A stretch of DNA of 64,000 nt from CAZYLZ01 sp964648335 (GTDB taxonomy: Bacteria; Patescibacteriota; Minisyncoccia; Phycocordibacterales; UBA2100), in assembly GCA_964648335.1 (NCBI GenBank), contig CAZYLZ010000005.1, positions 6,569-70,568 on the forward strand, written 5' to 3'. Below, piece after piece: positions 18,679 to 26,826 of this stretch (positions within the stretch are counted from its first letter, which is position 1; the number at the start of each line of letters is the position of its first letter). The position numbers were made by a program, and so were the translations under genes. The notes beneath the pieces are model-generated. The model ran no database searches and had not been told where the DNA came from. It saw nothing but the letters and a program-made list of their open reading frames with translations.

Positions 18679-19350
18679 CTAAGCGGCCTTCACCCGCGGA
18701 ACCAAGAGTGCCACCTGCTCGAGCATCATCTTGAGCGATGCGGTTCCGGCAGCGATGTGCCGGCGAGCCCGCCAAATCGCGCGCAGGCCGTCGGCAAACG
18801 CGATATTGCGGCTCATCGAACCGAGTATCCGCTCGAGTTCTGACAAAAGTGACATAACGCGCTCGGTATCGCGCTCTTCGGTGAACTTCTTCGTGAGCTC
18901 GATACGCTCGGCAAACGAGTCAGACAAGAAGGTGCGAGCGAGCGTGACCGCACCAGCATCGTGGGTACGGTACTCGAGCAAGTGCATGCGCGAACGTAAC
19001 GTTGGAAGAAGTGCGCGAGCTGCAGGCACGACGAAGAAAAACACCGAGGATCCCGTCGGCTCCTCGAGCAATTTTAGCAGACTATTCTGTGCTTCGCGTG
19101 AAATCGCAGATGTGGTGACGAGGAAGTACCGTCGCTCGCCGCGCACTGGCTTTGATGCCGCTTGAGATATGAGATGCGCCGCTTCGTCAACGCCAAACGA
19201 AACGGTAAAATCCGAGACAAAGTCGGGATTCCCACGAGTCGCTATACCGAGCCGTTCGAGGTCTGACACCAGTAGCGCTGCTGTCTCTTTTGTACCGCTT
19301 GCAAGGTATGCATGGTGGAATCGCGCAGGATCCTTCGGGAGGTTTTGCAT
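18679..19350 (-). CDS. holB: DNA polymerase III delta-prime-like subunit, 223 aa
   Basis: The protein resembles the clamp-loader delta-prime subunit: ISREAQNSLLKLLEEPTGSS matches the conserved NALLKxLEEP segment, followed by the LRSRMHLLEY sensor-type stretch. No Walker A motif is visible, which is normal for this non-ATPase subunit, and the protein is shorter than the usual 330 aa. ATG 19350 is chosen because an extended -10 TGCTACCAT ends 6 bases before it, and the longer ORF from 19395 would begin in that promoter region. Confidence 0.82.
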   Translation of the reverse strand: MQNLPKDPARFHHAYLASGTKETAALLVSDLERLGIATRGNPDFVSDFTVSFGVDEAAHLISQAASKPVRGERRYFLVTTSAISREAQNSLLKLLEEPTGSSVFFFVVPAARALLPTLRSRMHLLEYRTHDAGAVTLARTFLSDSFAERIELTKKFTEERDTERVMSLLSELERILGSMSRNIAFADGLRAIWRARRHIAAGTASLKMMLEQVALLVPRVKAA

Positions 19351-19403
19351 ACCACTATGGTAGCAGGAATCTGCCACCCCTGGAATGGGCCGCAAAAGAC
19401 AGC

Positions 19404-20420
19404 TTATCGTTTTGCGATGATAGCCTTCTTGTAAACGTCGAGGTGTTTGAGCGCCTCTCCGGTTCCGCGTGCCACGCAGTACTGTGCGCCCTCTGCCATC
19501 TTTGCCTTGACCCCAGTGCGGCGGAAGACGAGCTCGGGCAGATTTCTTAGCTGTGACGATCCTCCGGTCATAGTAATGCCATGATCGATGATGTCAGATG
19601 CGAGCTCGGGCGGAGTCTCCTGCAGGACATCACGAATTGCACCCACCATGAGCCGTAATTCGCGCGAGATTGCGCGCACCACCTCGTTCGTCGAAATTTC
19701 GATGGTCCTGGGTAATCCCGTAAGAAAATCCCTGCCCTTGACCGACATAGTGAGCTCTTCTTCCATAGGGACGGCCGATCCGACCCCGATCTTGACCATC
19801 TCGGCGGTCTTGTCTCCGATACCAAGGTTGTGCGTCTTCTTTATATAGTCGGCGATCGCATGATCGATACGGTTACCCGCACACTTTACCGACGTTGATG
19901 CAACGATGCCGCCGAGCGAGATGACGGCCACGTCGGTCGTACCACCGCCGATATCTACAACCATGTGCCCGCGCGCTTCGTGAATAGGGATGCCGGCTCC
20001 GATTGCGGCGAGAATCGGCTCTTTCACCACGAACGCCTCCTTGGCACCCGCCTTGGTAGCCGCTTCGATTACGGCACGCCGCTCGGTCGAAGTGACTCCT
20101 GCCGGTACCGACACCATGACCTCGGGACGGAATAGGTTGAAGCGTCCGAGCGCCTTCTGTATGTAGTAGCGGAGCATTGCTTCGGTCACGCGATAATCCG
20201 CGATGACTCCGTCCTTCATGGGACGGTACGCGATGATGGTGTCGGGAGTGCGACCGATCATCTCTTTGGCATCGTTGCCGATGGCAAGGATCTTGTTGTC
20301 TGCCTTTGAAACGGCGACGACCGACGGCTCGTTGAGTACAATCCCCTTGCCAGGGACGTAGACGAGCACGGTCGTGGTTCCGAGATCGATACCGAGTTTC
20401 GGTGAAAAAGAGAACGACAT
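19404..20420 (-). CDS. mreB: second MreB/Mbl-type actin homologue, 338 aa
   Basis: The actin-type motifs are intact: LGIDLGTTTVLVYV, MVVDIGGGTTDVAV and MTGGSSQLRNLPE. The sequence is clearly diverged from the 14503 MreB and is outside the mreBC block, next to holB-frr-rseP. ATG 20420 is chosen because TACTAT ends 6 bases before it and because an earlier start would overlap the divergent priA gene. A cytoskeletal role distinct from or redundant with MreB1 is an inference. Confidence 0.94.
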   Translation of the reverse strand: MSFSFSPKLGIDLGTTTVLVYVPGKGIVLNEPSVVAVSKADNKILAIGNDAKEMIGRTPDTIIAYRPMKDGVIADYRVTEAMLRYYIQKALGRFNLFRPEVMVSVPAGVTSTERRAVIEAATKAGAKEAFVVKEPILAAIGAGIPIHEARGHMVVDIGGGTTDVAVISLGGIVASTSVKCAGNRIDHAIADYIKKTHNLGIGDKTAEMVKIGVGSAVPMEEELTMSVKGRDFLTGLPRTIEISTNEVVRAISRELRLMVGAIRDVLQETPPELASDIIDHGITMTGGSSQLRNLPELVFRRTGVKAKMAEGAQYCVARGTGEALKHLDVYKKAIIAKR

Positions 20421-20502
20421 CCGGGAATAGTACGCAATCGGAGAGTAAATAGCAAAAAACGCTCGCAGATGAACACGATTTCGATTTGCTATCATGGGCA
20501 GC

Positions 20503-22401
20503 ATGTATCTCGTCCATGTCTACCCTATCTCTCGAGGTATCGCGATAGAGCATCTGACCTACTTTTCCCGCGAGGAACCTAAGAAGGGATCGTTTGTGCG
20601 CATCACACTACGGGGAACATCGACCTCAGCCGTCGTCGTAAGGACCGAATCCGCACAGGACGCCAAAGCGCGCGTCCGCACCGCCGGACACGCGCTCGTA
20701 AAGATCCAAGACCCGCGCTCGGCAACAATCGTGCACACACCATATCTTGCGGCTGCTGCACATTGCGCTCGCGACACCGCAGCGACAATCGGCGCAGTGC
20801 TCGACTCCGTCATTCCCAAGGCGATACTTACGCACGCCATAGCCGCGCAGTCCGACTACCTGAGCGATAACGATCCGCTTGCCGCGGGAGACGCGCATGA
20901 GTTCTTATGTATCCAAGCCCCGTATGTCGACCGCATCGCCATGTACCGCACACTCGCGCGTGAGTGCATCGCGAAACGGGAATCGCTCGTGATCGTAGCA
21001 CCCACTGTGCGCGAAGCCGATCGATTACATATGCAGATCGGCCGCGGCATCGAGAGCGCCGTCACCATGCTCTCGGCGGAGCTCTCGCCTAAGAACCTCG
21101 TGGCTGCGTGGAAATCCGTGAGTGAATCCTCAGAATCACGCGTGGTCATCGTCGTCGGTTCGTGTTTGGGCGTTCCCGTAAAAAACCTTTCATGCATAGT
21201 GGTAGAGCGCGAAGGAGCTCAATCGTACGTACGCGAATCGCGACCGTTCGTGGATCTTCGCTCGATCGCTGAGCTCTATGCGAAGGGTCTCGGCGTCCGC
21301 TACATCATCGGCGACACCGTCTTGCGCTCTGCAGTGAGAGCCCGTCTCGACGACGGATCGGTCATCGAATACGCTCCGCGCTCAATGACTGTGCAGAGTC
21401 GCGCCAAGATCCAACTCATCGACATGCGACCCTATAAGAAAGACAAGACTGGCAACTACCGCGCCCTCTCTGCAGAACTCGTCGCCATGCTCCAAGACAC
21501 CGAGCGTGCCAATAATCGCACCTTCATCCTCGCGGGCCGGCGCGGTCTCGCATCGTCGGTCACCTGCGGAGACTGCGGCACTGCGGTCATATGCAGCAGG
21601 TGCTCTACTCCGTATACGCTCACGGCAAACGGTGAAATCCGTACACAACGATTCCTCTGCACCAAATGCGGGTTTCAGGCTCGCACCGATGTGCGCTGCA
21701 GCGCGTGCGACAGCTGGAAGCTCATGGCGCTCGGCGCCGGCAGCCAAAAGATTGTTGAGCTCGTGCAGGCGCAGTTTCCGAACCGCTCGATCTTTCGTGT
21801 CGATAGCGACATCACCAAGACGCCCGCTGCCGTCAAGAAGGTGGTCGAGGCATACGAGCAGTCCACCTCTGGTATCTTGGTGGGTACTGAGCTCGTGCTG
21901 CCGTATCTGCCGGAATCTATTCCCTACGCCGCTGTCTCGTCGATCGACTCGCTTTTAGCGGTCCCCGAGCTTGGCGTCGACGAGCGTGTCTTTGCGCTCC
22001 TCATGCGTCTGCGCGAGATGACACAGGTATCGCTCATCATCCAGAGCCGAACGCCCGAGCGGACCATCTTGCTCGACGCAGTAAACGGCGACATCGAAGG
22101 ATATGCGGTAGCAGAGCTTTCGCGCCGTCGGGAGCTGGCATTTCCTCCGTTCTCGATCTTCGTTACCATATCGAGATCAGGAAAGCCGACACCCGTTGAG
22201 ACTGCTATCTTGACCCTAATGCAAAATTTGGCGACCTTCGATCCTATCCAGTTACCGCAGCTGCGATCGCGCGTCTATACGGCACGCATTCTAGTCCGTG
22301 TACCTGCTTCTACATGGCCGCATCGCGAGCTCCTCCAGAAGCTCCGGTCTCTCGACCCTTCTTACTCTGTCCACGTCGGGACCGAGAATCTCTTCGCCTG
22401 A
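20503..22401 (+). CDS. priA: PriA-family primosomal protein, degenerate helicase, 632 aa
   Basis: The order of elements is that of PriA: an N-terminal DNA-binding region with GSFVRITLRG, helicase lobe 1, a zinc-binding module with four CxxC pairs (CGDCG, CSRC, CTKCG, CSAC), lobe 2 with REMTQVSLIIQSRTPE, and a C-terminal domain. The Walker A GxxGxGKT is absent and the DEEH box is replaced by EREG, so ATP-driven helicase activity is unlikely and a structural role in replication restart is inferred. An extended -10 TGCTATCAT ends 7 bases before ATG 20503, which argues for this start and a leaderless mRNA. Confidence 0.9.
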   Translation: MYLVHVYPISRGIAIEHLTYFSREEPKKGSFVRITLRGTSTSAVVVRTESAQDAKARVRTAGHALVKIQDPRSATIVHTPYLAAAAHCARDTAATIGAVLDSVIPKAILTHAIAAQSDYLSDNDPLAAGDAHEFLCIQAPYVDRIAMYRTLARECIAKRESLVIVAPTVREADRLHMQIGRGIESAVTMLSAELSPKNLVAAWKSVSESSESRVVIVVGSCLGVPVKNLSCIVVEREGAQSYVRESRPFVDLRSIAELYAKGLGVRYIIGDTVLRSAVRARLDDGSVIEYAPRSMTVQSRAKIQLIDMRPYKKDKTGNYRALSAELVAMLQDTERANNRTFILAGRRGLASSVTCGDCGTAVICSRCSTPYTLTANGEIRTQRFLCTKCGFQARTDVRCSACDSWKLMALGAGSQKIVELVQAQFPNRSIFRVDSDITKTPAAVKKVVEAYEQSTSGILVGTELVLPYLPESIPYAAVSSIDSLLAVPELGVDERVFALLMRLREMTQVSLIIQSRTPERTILLDAVNGDIEGYAVAELSRRRELAFPPFSIFVTISRSGKPTPVETAILTLMQNLATFDPIQLPQLRSRVYTARILVRVPASTWPHRELLQKLRSLDPSYSVHVGTENLFA

Positions 22402-22450
22402 GCCAGTCTATGCACTTTCGAAAACGCTAACTCAAAGGTAGTATTTCGAT

Positions 22451-22969
22451 ATGAAAGAGATCGTCCAGACCGGGCACCCCGCACTCAAGACCAAGGCGCG
22501 CGAAGTGCCACCGGGCGAGATCACGAGCCCCAAAATTCGAACGCTCATAGCCGAGATGCGCGAAGCGCTTGCAAACGAGCCGCTCGGCGTCGCCATAGCA
22601 GCGCCCCAGCTTGGTGCTTCGATGCGCATATTCGTCGTGTCAGGCAACGCACTTGCAAAACGTGCCGAAAAAGCTCCTGGAACCGTGCCCGATACGGTGT
22701 TCATAAATCCAGTATTCGTTAAACTGTCAAAAAAGAAAAAGCTTCTGCACGAGGGGTGCCTTTCTGTTCGCGGACTCTGGGGTATGGTCGAGCGTTCGGA
22801 AAAAGCCACGATCCATGCGCTCACCGAGCACGCTATGCCGATCACCGTCAACGCCGAAGGTCTCTTAGCCCACATCTTCCAGCACGAGATGGATCACCTC
22901 GATGGGGTGCTGTATATAGAAAAGGCCGAGGAAGTCTTCGAAGAGAAAGAGCCTGAACTGCATGAGTAG
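22451..22969 (+). CDS. def: peptide deformylase, 172 aa
   Basis: Def removes the formyl group from new proteins. All three motifs are present: GVAIAAPQLG (motif 1, with Ala-Ile for Gly-Leu), EGCLSV (metal Cys) and HEMDHLDG (two metal His and catalytic Glu). TAGTAT ends 6 bases before the ATG and no ribosome site is seen. It overlaps fmt by 8 bases, so def-fmt is an operon. Confidence 0.96.
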   Translation: MKEIVQTGHPALKTKAREVPPGEITSPKIRTLIAEMREALANEPLGVAIAAPQLGASMRIFVVSGNALAKRAEKAPGTVPDTVFINPVFVKLSKKKKLLHEGCLSVRGLWGMVERSEKATIHALTEHAMPITVNAEGLLAHIFQHEMDHLDGVLYIEKAEEVFEEKEPELHE

Positions 22970-23843
22970 CGTATCGTTCGCGTTCTTCGGAACGCCCGAG
23001 CTCGCCGTCACCGTCCTCGAGACGCTTGGCACGCACGGGTACGAGCCTGGCATCGTTATATCGTCGCCCGACCGACCGAAAGGACGCGGCCTCAGTATGA
23101 CATCACCTCCGGCCGCGCAATGGGCGCGCGAACACGGCATCCAGCTCATGCAACCTGCCTCTATCGACGAAAGCGTCGTCGAACAACTAGCACAGCGTTC
23201 GTGGGATGTCTTTATTGTTGCAGCATACGGCAAGCTACTGCCTAAGAGCCTCCTCACCATACCTGCACGCGGAGTGCTTAATGTTCATCCCTCGCTCTTA
23301 CCCAAGCTTCGCGGTGCATCACCCGTACAGAGCGCCGTACTCACCGATGCACGAACGACAGGCGTCTCTATAATGCTGCTCGACGAAAAGATGGACCACG
23401 GACCCGTTGTCGCCCAAAAACCAGTGCATATTGCCGACTGGCCTCCGTATGCAAACGATCTGGAACGCGATCTCGCACAGGCAGGTGCGAATCTTCTCGT
23501 GTCGGTTTTGCCTGACTGGATTCGAGGCGCAGCTATAGCAACGCCGCAAAACGATGCAGATGCGACCTTCTGCAAAAAGATTGCGAAACAAGATGGCGAA
23601 ATCGACCTCGTTTCGGGTGATCCGCATCAGAACTTGCTGAAGATACGCGGACTTGCCGGATGGCCAGGTACCTACAGCTTCTTCGAGAGATCCGGCAGCC
23701 GCATCCGCGTCGCGATACTCGCCGCTTCTATTCAGAACGGTTCGCTGACGCTCGAGACGGTGAAACCCGAGGGCAAACAGGCCATGCCCTACGCCGATTT
23801 CGCACGATCAGGAGCTGTTCCCATAACACTTGACAGCAAATAG
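22962..23843 (+). CDS. fmt: methionyl-tRNA formyltransferase, 293 aa
   Basis: Fmt formylates initiator Met-tRNA. The N-terminal domain starts VSFAFFGTPELAV and contains the catalytic region VLNVHPSLLPKLRGASPVQ, with the family Asn/His residues, and a DHGPV segment. The C-terminal OB-like domain contains LAGWPGTYSF. It is translationally coupled to def. Its last codons carry the -35 box of the downstream RNA gene. Confidence 0.95.
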   Translation: MSSVSFAFFGTPELAVTVLETLGTHGYEPGIVISSPDRPKGRGLSMTSPPAAQWAREHGIQLMQPASIDESVVEQLAQRSWDVFIVAAYGKLLPKSLLTIPARGVLNVHPSLLPKLRGASPVQSAVLTDARTTGVSIMLLDEKMDHGPVVAQKPVHIADWPPYANDLERDLAQAGANLLVSVLPDWIRGAAIATPQNDADATFCKKIAKQDGEIDLVSGDPHQNLLKIRGLAGWPGTYSFFERSGSRIRVAILAASIQNGSLTLETVKPEGKQAMPYADFARSGAVPITLDSK

Positions 23844-23858
23844 GTATGGGTATATAAT
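23830..23858 (+). promoter_or_regulatory. perfect consensus promoter of the structured RNA
   Basis: TTGACA (23830-23835) and TATAAT (23853-23858) are separated by 17 bp. The -35 box lies inside the 3' end of fmt. Confidence 0.93.
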
Positions 23859-23864
23859 ACTACC

Positions 23865-24036
23865 CAGATTCGGAGTGGCGCTTTCAAGAGCGACGCGGTC
23901 GAGCAGCCACCTACGTTGGCGCTCTCGCGAGGTCCCTCGACCTCCTCCGATCATGAAATCCGCTCTCCTTCTCCCCCGAGGACGAGCGGCTCACCGGACC
24001 TCACCTGCTCCCCCGCAGGTGAGGTCCATTCTTTTT
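23865..24036 (+). ncRNA. unidentified structured RNA, about 172 nt
   Basis: A perfect promoter and a 13-bp T-tailed terminator bound this non-coding stretch. Inside it, GATTCGGAG (23867-23875) pairs with CTCCGATC (23945-23952), enclosing GGTCGAG/CTCGACC (23897-23903 with 23936-23942), which in turn encloses a weaker inner hairpin. A second arm pairs 23960-23969 with 23979-23989. I could not match it to SRP RNA (no GGAAG tetraloop core), tmRNA or RNase P RNA. A 6S-like role is possible by size only. Confidence 0.72.
23996..24036 (+). terminator. intrinsic terminator of the structured RNA
   Basis: GGACCTCACCTGC (23996-24008) pairs perfectly with GCAGGTGAGGTCC (24015-24027), followed by ATTCTTTTT. 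It abuts the convergent hpf stop codon. Confidence 0.93.
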
Positions 24037-24394
24037 ATGCATCGTGCCCGAATCTCAGCCAATGTTTTACCTTTGCCCCCGCTCTCCGAACGAGCGACGT
24101 CTTCTTTGCATTTGTCTTCTTGAGCTGCGAGGCGACCTCGTCCTTCATGGCGTCGATCGCTGCATGCAGCGTCTCCTCGAGGGCCACCGCTCGCACGGTC
24201 CTGCCGTCGTTCTGGAGCGTGCACTCCGCGCGCCATATGCGGCCATGCATCTGCGTCTCGGTTGTGCGACCCAGCTCAATGGCGATTGTTTCGGCACCGT
24301 CGAGATACTTTTCTAGAGACCGCAGCTTTTCATCGAGATAGTCTTTCGTATCTGGCGCTATCGAATAGTGGGTAGTCTTGATGGTGTAGTCCAT
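24035..24394 (-). CDS. hpf: ribosome hibernation/interface factor (RaiA/HPF, short), 119 aa
   Basis: The protein binds the ribosomal decoding centre in slow or stationary growth. It shows the beta-alpha-beta-beta-beta-alpha layout: an N-terminal KTTHYSIAPDTKDYLDEKL, the Cys-containing strand RAECTLQNDGRTVRAVA, and the final helix DLHAAIDAMKDEV-type segment (LHAAIDAMKDEVASQLKK). A basic tail follows, without the C-terminal dimerisation domain of long HPF. It is last in a minus-strand group with the yggU and PEBP genes and converges on the structured RNA. Confidence 0.9.
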   Translation of the reverse strand: MDYTIKTTHYSIAPDTKDYLDEKLRSLEKYLDGAETIAIELGRTTETQMHGRIWRAECTLQNDGRTVRAVALEETLHAAIDAMKDEVASQLKKTNAKKTSLVRRAGAKVKHWLRFGHDA

Positions 24395-24404
24395 AGTCCA
24401 TGCG

Positions 24405-24626
24405 TTACTTTTGTAATTCGAATGTCTTTTTTTGCGCGCGATGGCCGGCGACGAGCCGAACCGATTCTGCAGGGACCTTTAGATGCCGTGTCAAGAGGAC
24501 CGTTGTCCGTTTGTTCGCTCTGTTTTCTTGTGCCGGTTCGCGCACATGAATCTCGATCGCGCCGCGTTTCCCCACTGCGATGCTTTCTTTACGAGAATCG
24601 GGAGTCACATGAACGACGACTCTCAT
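24405..24626 (-). CDS. DUF167/YggU-family protein, 73 aa
   Basis: This small single-domain protein begins MRVVVHVTPDSRKESI and contains IHVREPAQENRANK, where the conserved A-x-x-x-x-x-AN of YggU (UPF0235) is expected, followed by LLTRHLKVP and VRLVAGHRAQKK. The function of the family is unknown. ATG 24626 is preferred over an upstream start because the PEBP gene ends one base before it. Confidence 0.82.
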   Translation of the reverse strand: MRVVVHVTPDSRKESIAVGKRGAIEIHVREPAQENRANKRTTVLLTRHLKVPAESVRLVAGHRAQKKTFELQK

Positions 24627-24627
24627 A

Positions 24628-25215
24628 TCACTTGGTCTTCTGGTAACGTCCCATGAGGTGCGATTGTCCAACGATATGCCCCTGCATCGCAGAGAGCACC
24701 TGTTCTTTGGTTGCCCCTTGAGAAAGTCCTAGTTCTGAATCGAGCGCATACACCGTAAAGAAGTAGCGGTGTTCGGTTGGAGTATATTCCTTCGGAGGAC
24801 AAGGCCCCGCGTACGCGGCTTGTCCTGCACCATTGGCTCCCGGAACGCCTGCCTGTCTGCCCTCTGCAATTTCCGTCGTCGTTGCCGGAATATTAAAGAG
24901 AACCCAGTGCGTAAAGATGCCAGAAGGCACCCGTTGTTTTGGCACATCTGGATCGTCGACGATGAGCGCGAGCGTTTTGGCATCGGCTGGCACATTGAGG
25001 ATGCGCAGCGGCGGGCTCACGACACTCTCTGCCTCGCACGTGTACTGCGCCGGTATCGAATCCCCTTCGGCAAAAGCCGTGCTGGTGAGCTGGATAGTAC
25101 CTCGCTGCTCTAGATATGCCGTTACGTCGGCCGGTCCGTTTTTTCCTAAGACTACGTAAAGCCCGATAGCTACGATTACTACTAAAACGACTGCAACCGC
25201 CATTCGAGTGTTCAT
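24628..25215 (-). CDS. membrane-anchored YbhB/YbcL-type PEBP protein, 195 aa
   Basis: The protein has an N-terminal membrane anchor (about residues 5-24) and a phosphatidylethanolamine-binding-protein fold, with TCEAESVVSPPLRI, the DDPDVP motif, FTHWVLFNIPA and a GPCPP segment. The bacterial YbhB/YbcL family lacks a firm biochemical role. An extended -10 TGGTAGTAT ends 6 bases before ATG 25215 and no ribosome site is present. Confidence 0.9.
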   Translation of the reverse strand: MNTRMAVAVVLVVIVAIGLYVVLGKNGPADVTAYLEQRGTIQLTSTAFAEGDSIPAQYTCEAESVVSPPLRILNVPADAKTLALIVDDPDVPKQRVPSGIFTHWVLFNIPATTTEIAEGRQAGVPGANGAGQAAYAGPCPPKEYTPTEHRYFFTVYALDSELGLSQGATKEQVLSAMQGHIVGQSHLMGRYQKTK

Positions 25216-25270
25216 GGATTCATACTACCAAGCAAGTCCGGAGTAAGTATGAAGAAATCTGGGGAGAAAT

Positions 25271-25300
25271 AAAAAAGCCGCCACTGACTTCAGTGGCGGC
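25271..25300 (-). terminator. intrinsic terminator
   Basis: GCCGCCACTGA (25277-25287) pairs with TCAGTGGCGGC (25290-25300), followed on the minus strand by TTTTTTATTT. Confidence 0.9.
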
Positions 25301-25306
25301 TTCGAA

Positions 25307-25780
25307 TCAGGCCGCAGAGCCGAATGCTAGGGCTTCGTTGGCGATCTTCTCGATCTCTTCCTCGAGCCATGACATCACCTCGGCGGGCTTATGCTTGCCC
25401 TCGGTGACGGCAGCTTCGACGGCAAGTCGCGGCGTTATGGGGCGGAGTTTTGGCTCCGGTACCGTTTGTGCATAGGCCACCCAAGTGCCCATAGGCTCGG
25501 TCGATTCTTGCAGTCCGTTGCCGTCCAAAAACCAAACCAGCCCGAAGCCACCACCTTCGCGGCTCTCGCCAAAAATGATATGGCGACCGCTCGTGCGCAA
25601 AAGCTCCAAGGCAGCCTTTCCGTCTTTGCTTTCAAGGAATGCTTCGAGCTTTGCTGCCACCTCATCGGAGGATACTGTTGGTGCTGTGCCTTGCTGTGCG
25701 CTTGACGCCGCGTGCGACTTTTGGTTCTGTTTGACCTCTTCGTACACGCGGGCAGCATGGAGCCATCGATGTTCGTTCAT
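25307..25780 (-). CDS. hypothetical protein, 157 aa
   Basis: ATG 25780 is preferred because AAGGTGG precedes it and the longer ORF would start inside the promoter. The protein begins MNEHRWLHAARVYEEVKQNQ and has a Ser/Ala/Gln-rich linker, then a compact domain with GRHIIFGESREGGGFGLVWF, and an acidic helical end. I recognise no family. It is a monocistronic unit with promoter, ribosome site and terminator. Confidence 0.8.
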   Translation of the reverse strand: MNEHRWLHAARVYEEVKQNQKSHAASSAQQGTAPTVSSDEVAAKLEAFLESKDGKAALELLRTSGRHIIFGESREGGGFGLVWFLDGNGLQESTEPMGTWVAYAQTVPEPKLRPITPRLAVEAAVTEGKHKPAEVMSWLEEEIEKIANEALAFGSAA

Positions 25781-25803
25781 TGTCCACCTTCCTTTCTGTT
25801 TGC

Positions 25804-25831
25804 ACTGTACCGATATTTCATGTGCTGTCAA
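25804..25831 (-). promoter_or_regulatory. promoter of the 25307-25780 gene
   Basis: TTGACA (25826-25831) and TACAGT (25804-25809) are 16 bp apart on the minus strand. Confidence 0.75.
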
Positions 25832-25852
25832 TTTGAATCCTATTGACGGAAA

Positions 25853-25887
25853 TTAAAAAACCGTCCGGTGCACGAGCGCCGGACGGT
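25853..25887 (-). terminator. intrinsic terminator
   Basis: ACCGTCCGG (25860-25868) pairs with CCGGACGGT (25879-25887), followed on the minus strand by TTTTTTAATTT. Confidence 0.9.
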
Positions 25888-25895
25888 AACCAATC

Positions 25896-26357
25896 TTACG
25901 GTGCGGCTGTGCGAACAAATCGCTTGCGGCTGTGCGCAAACAATTCTACGCAGAGCACAGCCAACAGCACAACTGCGGCACAACAAGCCACTGTCTTGAT
26001 CGCGGGAGCTGCAGCATGACTCGAAGCCTCAATCCAGCCCTGCACCGTCTGACCCTCCCCGCTGTCTTCGCGAATGAGATCGGTGTACGCTAGCGGCACG
26101 AGAGCCCACAGTGCCACTGCCCACGCAACACACATGAGTACGACGTTTTTCACGGCAGAGGACATGGTGGTGCCTGCCACCGGGTGATACACGACCCAGT
26201 ACGTCGCCGACGCTATAGTCGCAACCTGAAAGAGCAGGAGCACTACAGAATCGATGGATCCCCAATCTTCGGCCATCGTGCACGCAAGTACGGTCGTGAC
26301 GACCGCGATGGCAGTCACTACCGAGCGAAACACTCGGACATGCGATAGTTCGATCAT
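25896..26357 (-). CDS. four-helix membrane protein, 153 aa
   Basis: ATG 26357 has an AGAGGGAAG ribosome site and is placed correctly downstream of the promoter, unlike the longer ORF start at 26447. Predicted membrane helices lie at about residues 9-27, 37-57, 69-90 and 120-140, with a polar loop (LIREDSGEGQTVQG) before the last. The C-terminus is basic. No family is recognised. It is a separate unit with its own promoter and terminator. Confidence 0.8.
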   Translation of the reverse strand: MIELSHVRVFRSVVTAIAVVTTVLACTMAEDWGSIDSVVLLLFQVATIASATYWVVYHPVAGTTMSSAVKNVVLMCVAWAVALWALVPLAYTDLIREDSGEGQTVQGWIEASSHAAAPAIKTVACCAAVVLLAVLCVELFAHSRKRFVRTAAP

Positions 26358-26387
26358 AGTCTTCCCTCTGTTGTTAGTCCAGGCAGG

Positions 26388-26416
26388 TTTGTACAGTATA
26401 TATACAGAGTTGTCAA
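26388..26416 (-). promoter_or_regulatory. promoter of the 25896-26357 gene
   Basis: TTGACA (26411-26416) and TACAAA (26388-26393) are 17 bp apart on the minus strand; the spacer is very A/T-rich. Confidence 0.7.
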
Positions 26417-26445
26417 TAAAAGAGAGCCGCCCTCGCGAGGGCGGC
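26416..26445 (-). terminator. intrinsic terminator
   Basis: A perfect palindrome GCCGCCCTCG/CGAGGGCGGC (26426-26445) is followed on the minus strand by TCTCTTTTATT. Its T tail runs into the next promoter. Confidence 0.85.
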
Positions 26446-26450
26446 AAGCG

Positions 26451-26717
26451 TCATACGACCCGAGTTGGGGTGAGCATGTCTTTAAGGCGGCGCGCATCGA
26501 CATCCGAGATGCCGGGCACCTCGCGCAAGGTCAGCCAAGCGATCTTGGCATTTTTTGCCGCGATAACGAGGTCTGTTACCCGTTTCGAACCGAACTGCTC
26601 GATCGCAAAGGTGAGCTGCTCGAAGGCATCGCTGTATAACAGCGCTGGTCGCATGATGCCTTTTTCGTTCTTGTCGAAGTCGAGACAGTGTCCTACTTCG
26701 TGGACGTTAACACGCAT
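26451..26717 (-). CDS. hypothetical protein, 88 aa
   Basis: ATG 26717 is chosen because GAGGTG lies upstream at suitable spacing. The protein begins MRVNVHEVGHCLDFDKNEKG and ends with a helix-hairpin-like stretch, LREVPGISDVDARRLKDML, whose VPGIS-x-x-DA spacing resembles a helix-hairpin-helix DNA-binding element. That resemblance is weak. It is a monocistronic unit. Confidence 0.75.
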   Translation of the reverse strand: MRVNVHEVGHCLDFDKNEKGIMRPALLYSDAFEQLTFAIEQFGSKRVTDLVIAAKNAKIAWLTLREVPGISDVDARRLKDMLTPTRVV

Positions 26718-26750
26718 TACACACCTCATGGCTGTTCGATCCCGATACTT

Positions 26751-26779
26751 ACCGTACTACGACGCATGTAGTGTGTCAA
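26751..26779 (-). promoter_or_regulatory. promoter of the 26451-26717 gene
   Basis: TTGACA (26774-26779) and TACGGT (26751-26756) are 17 bp apart on the minus strand. Confidence 0.7.
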
Positions 26780-26823
26780 ATATAACCGCCGCCTCGGTCA
26801 TGGGGACGACACAGAGGCGGCGG
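26780..26823 (-). terminator. terminator of the NDT-Nudix gene
   Basis: CCGCCGCCTC (26786-26795) pairs with GAGGCGGCGG (26814-26823) around an 18-base loop, followed on the minus strand by TTATATTT. Confidence 0.7.
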
Positions 26824-26826
26824 GAT

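Noticed and set aside
23865..24036. SRP (4.5S) RNA or tmRNA
   Set aside because: There is no GGAAG-type SRP core and no tmRNA-like tRNA ends or tag ORF. The identity is left open.
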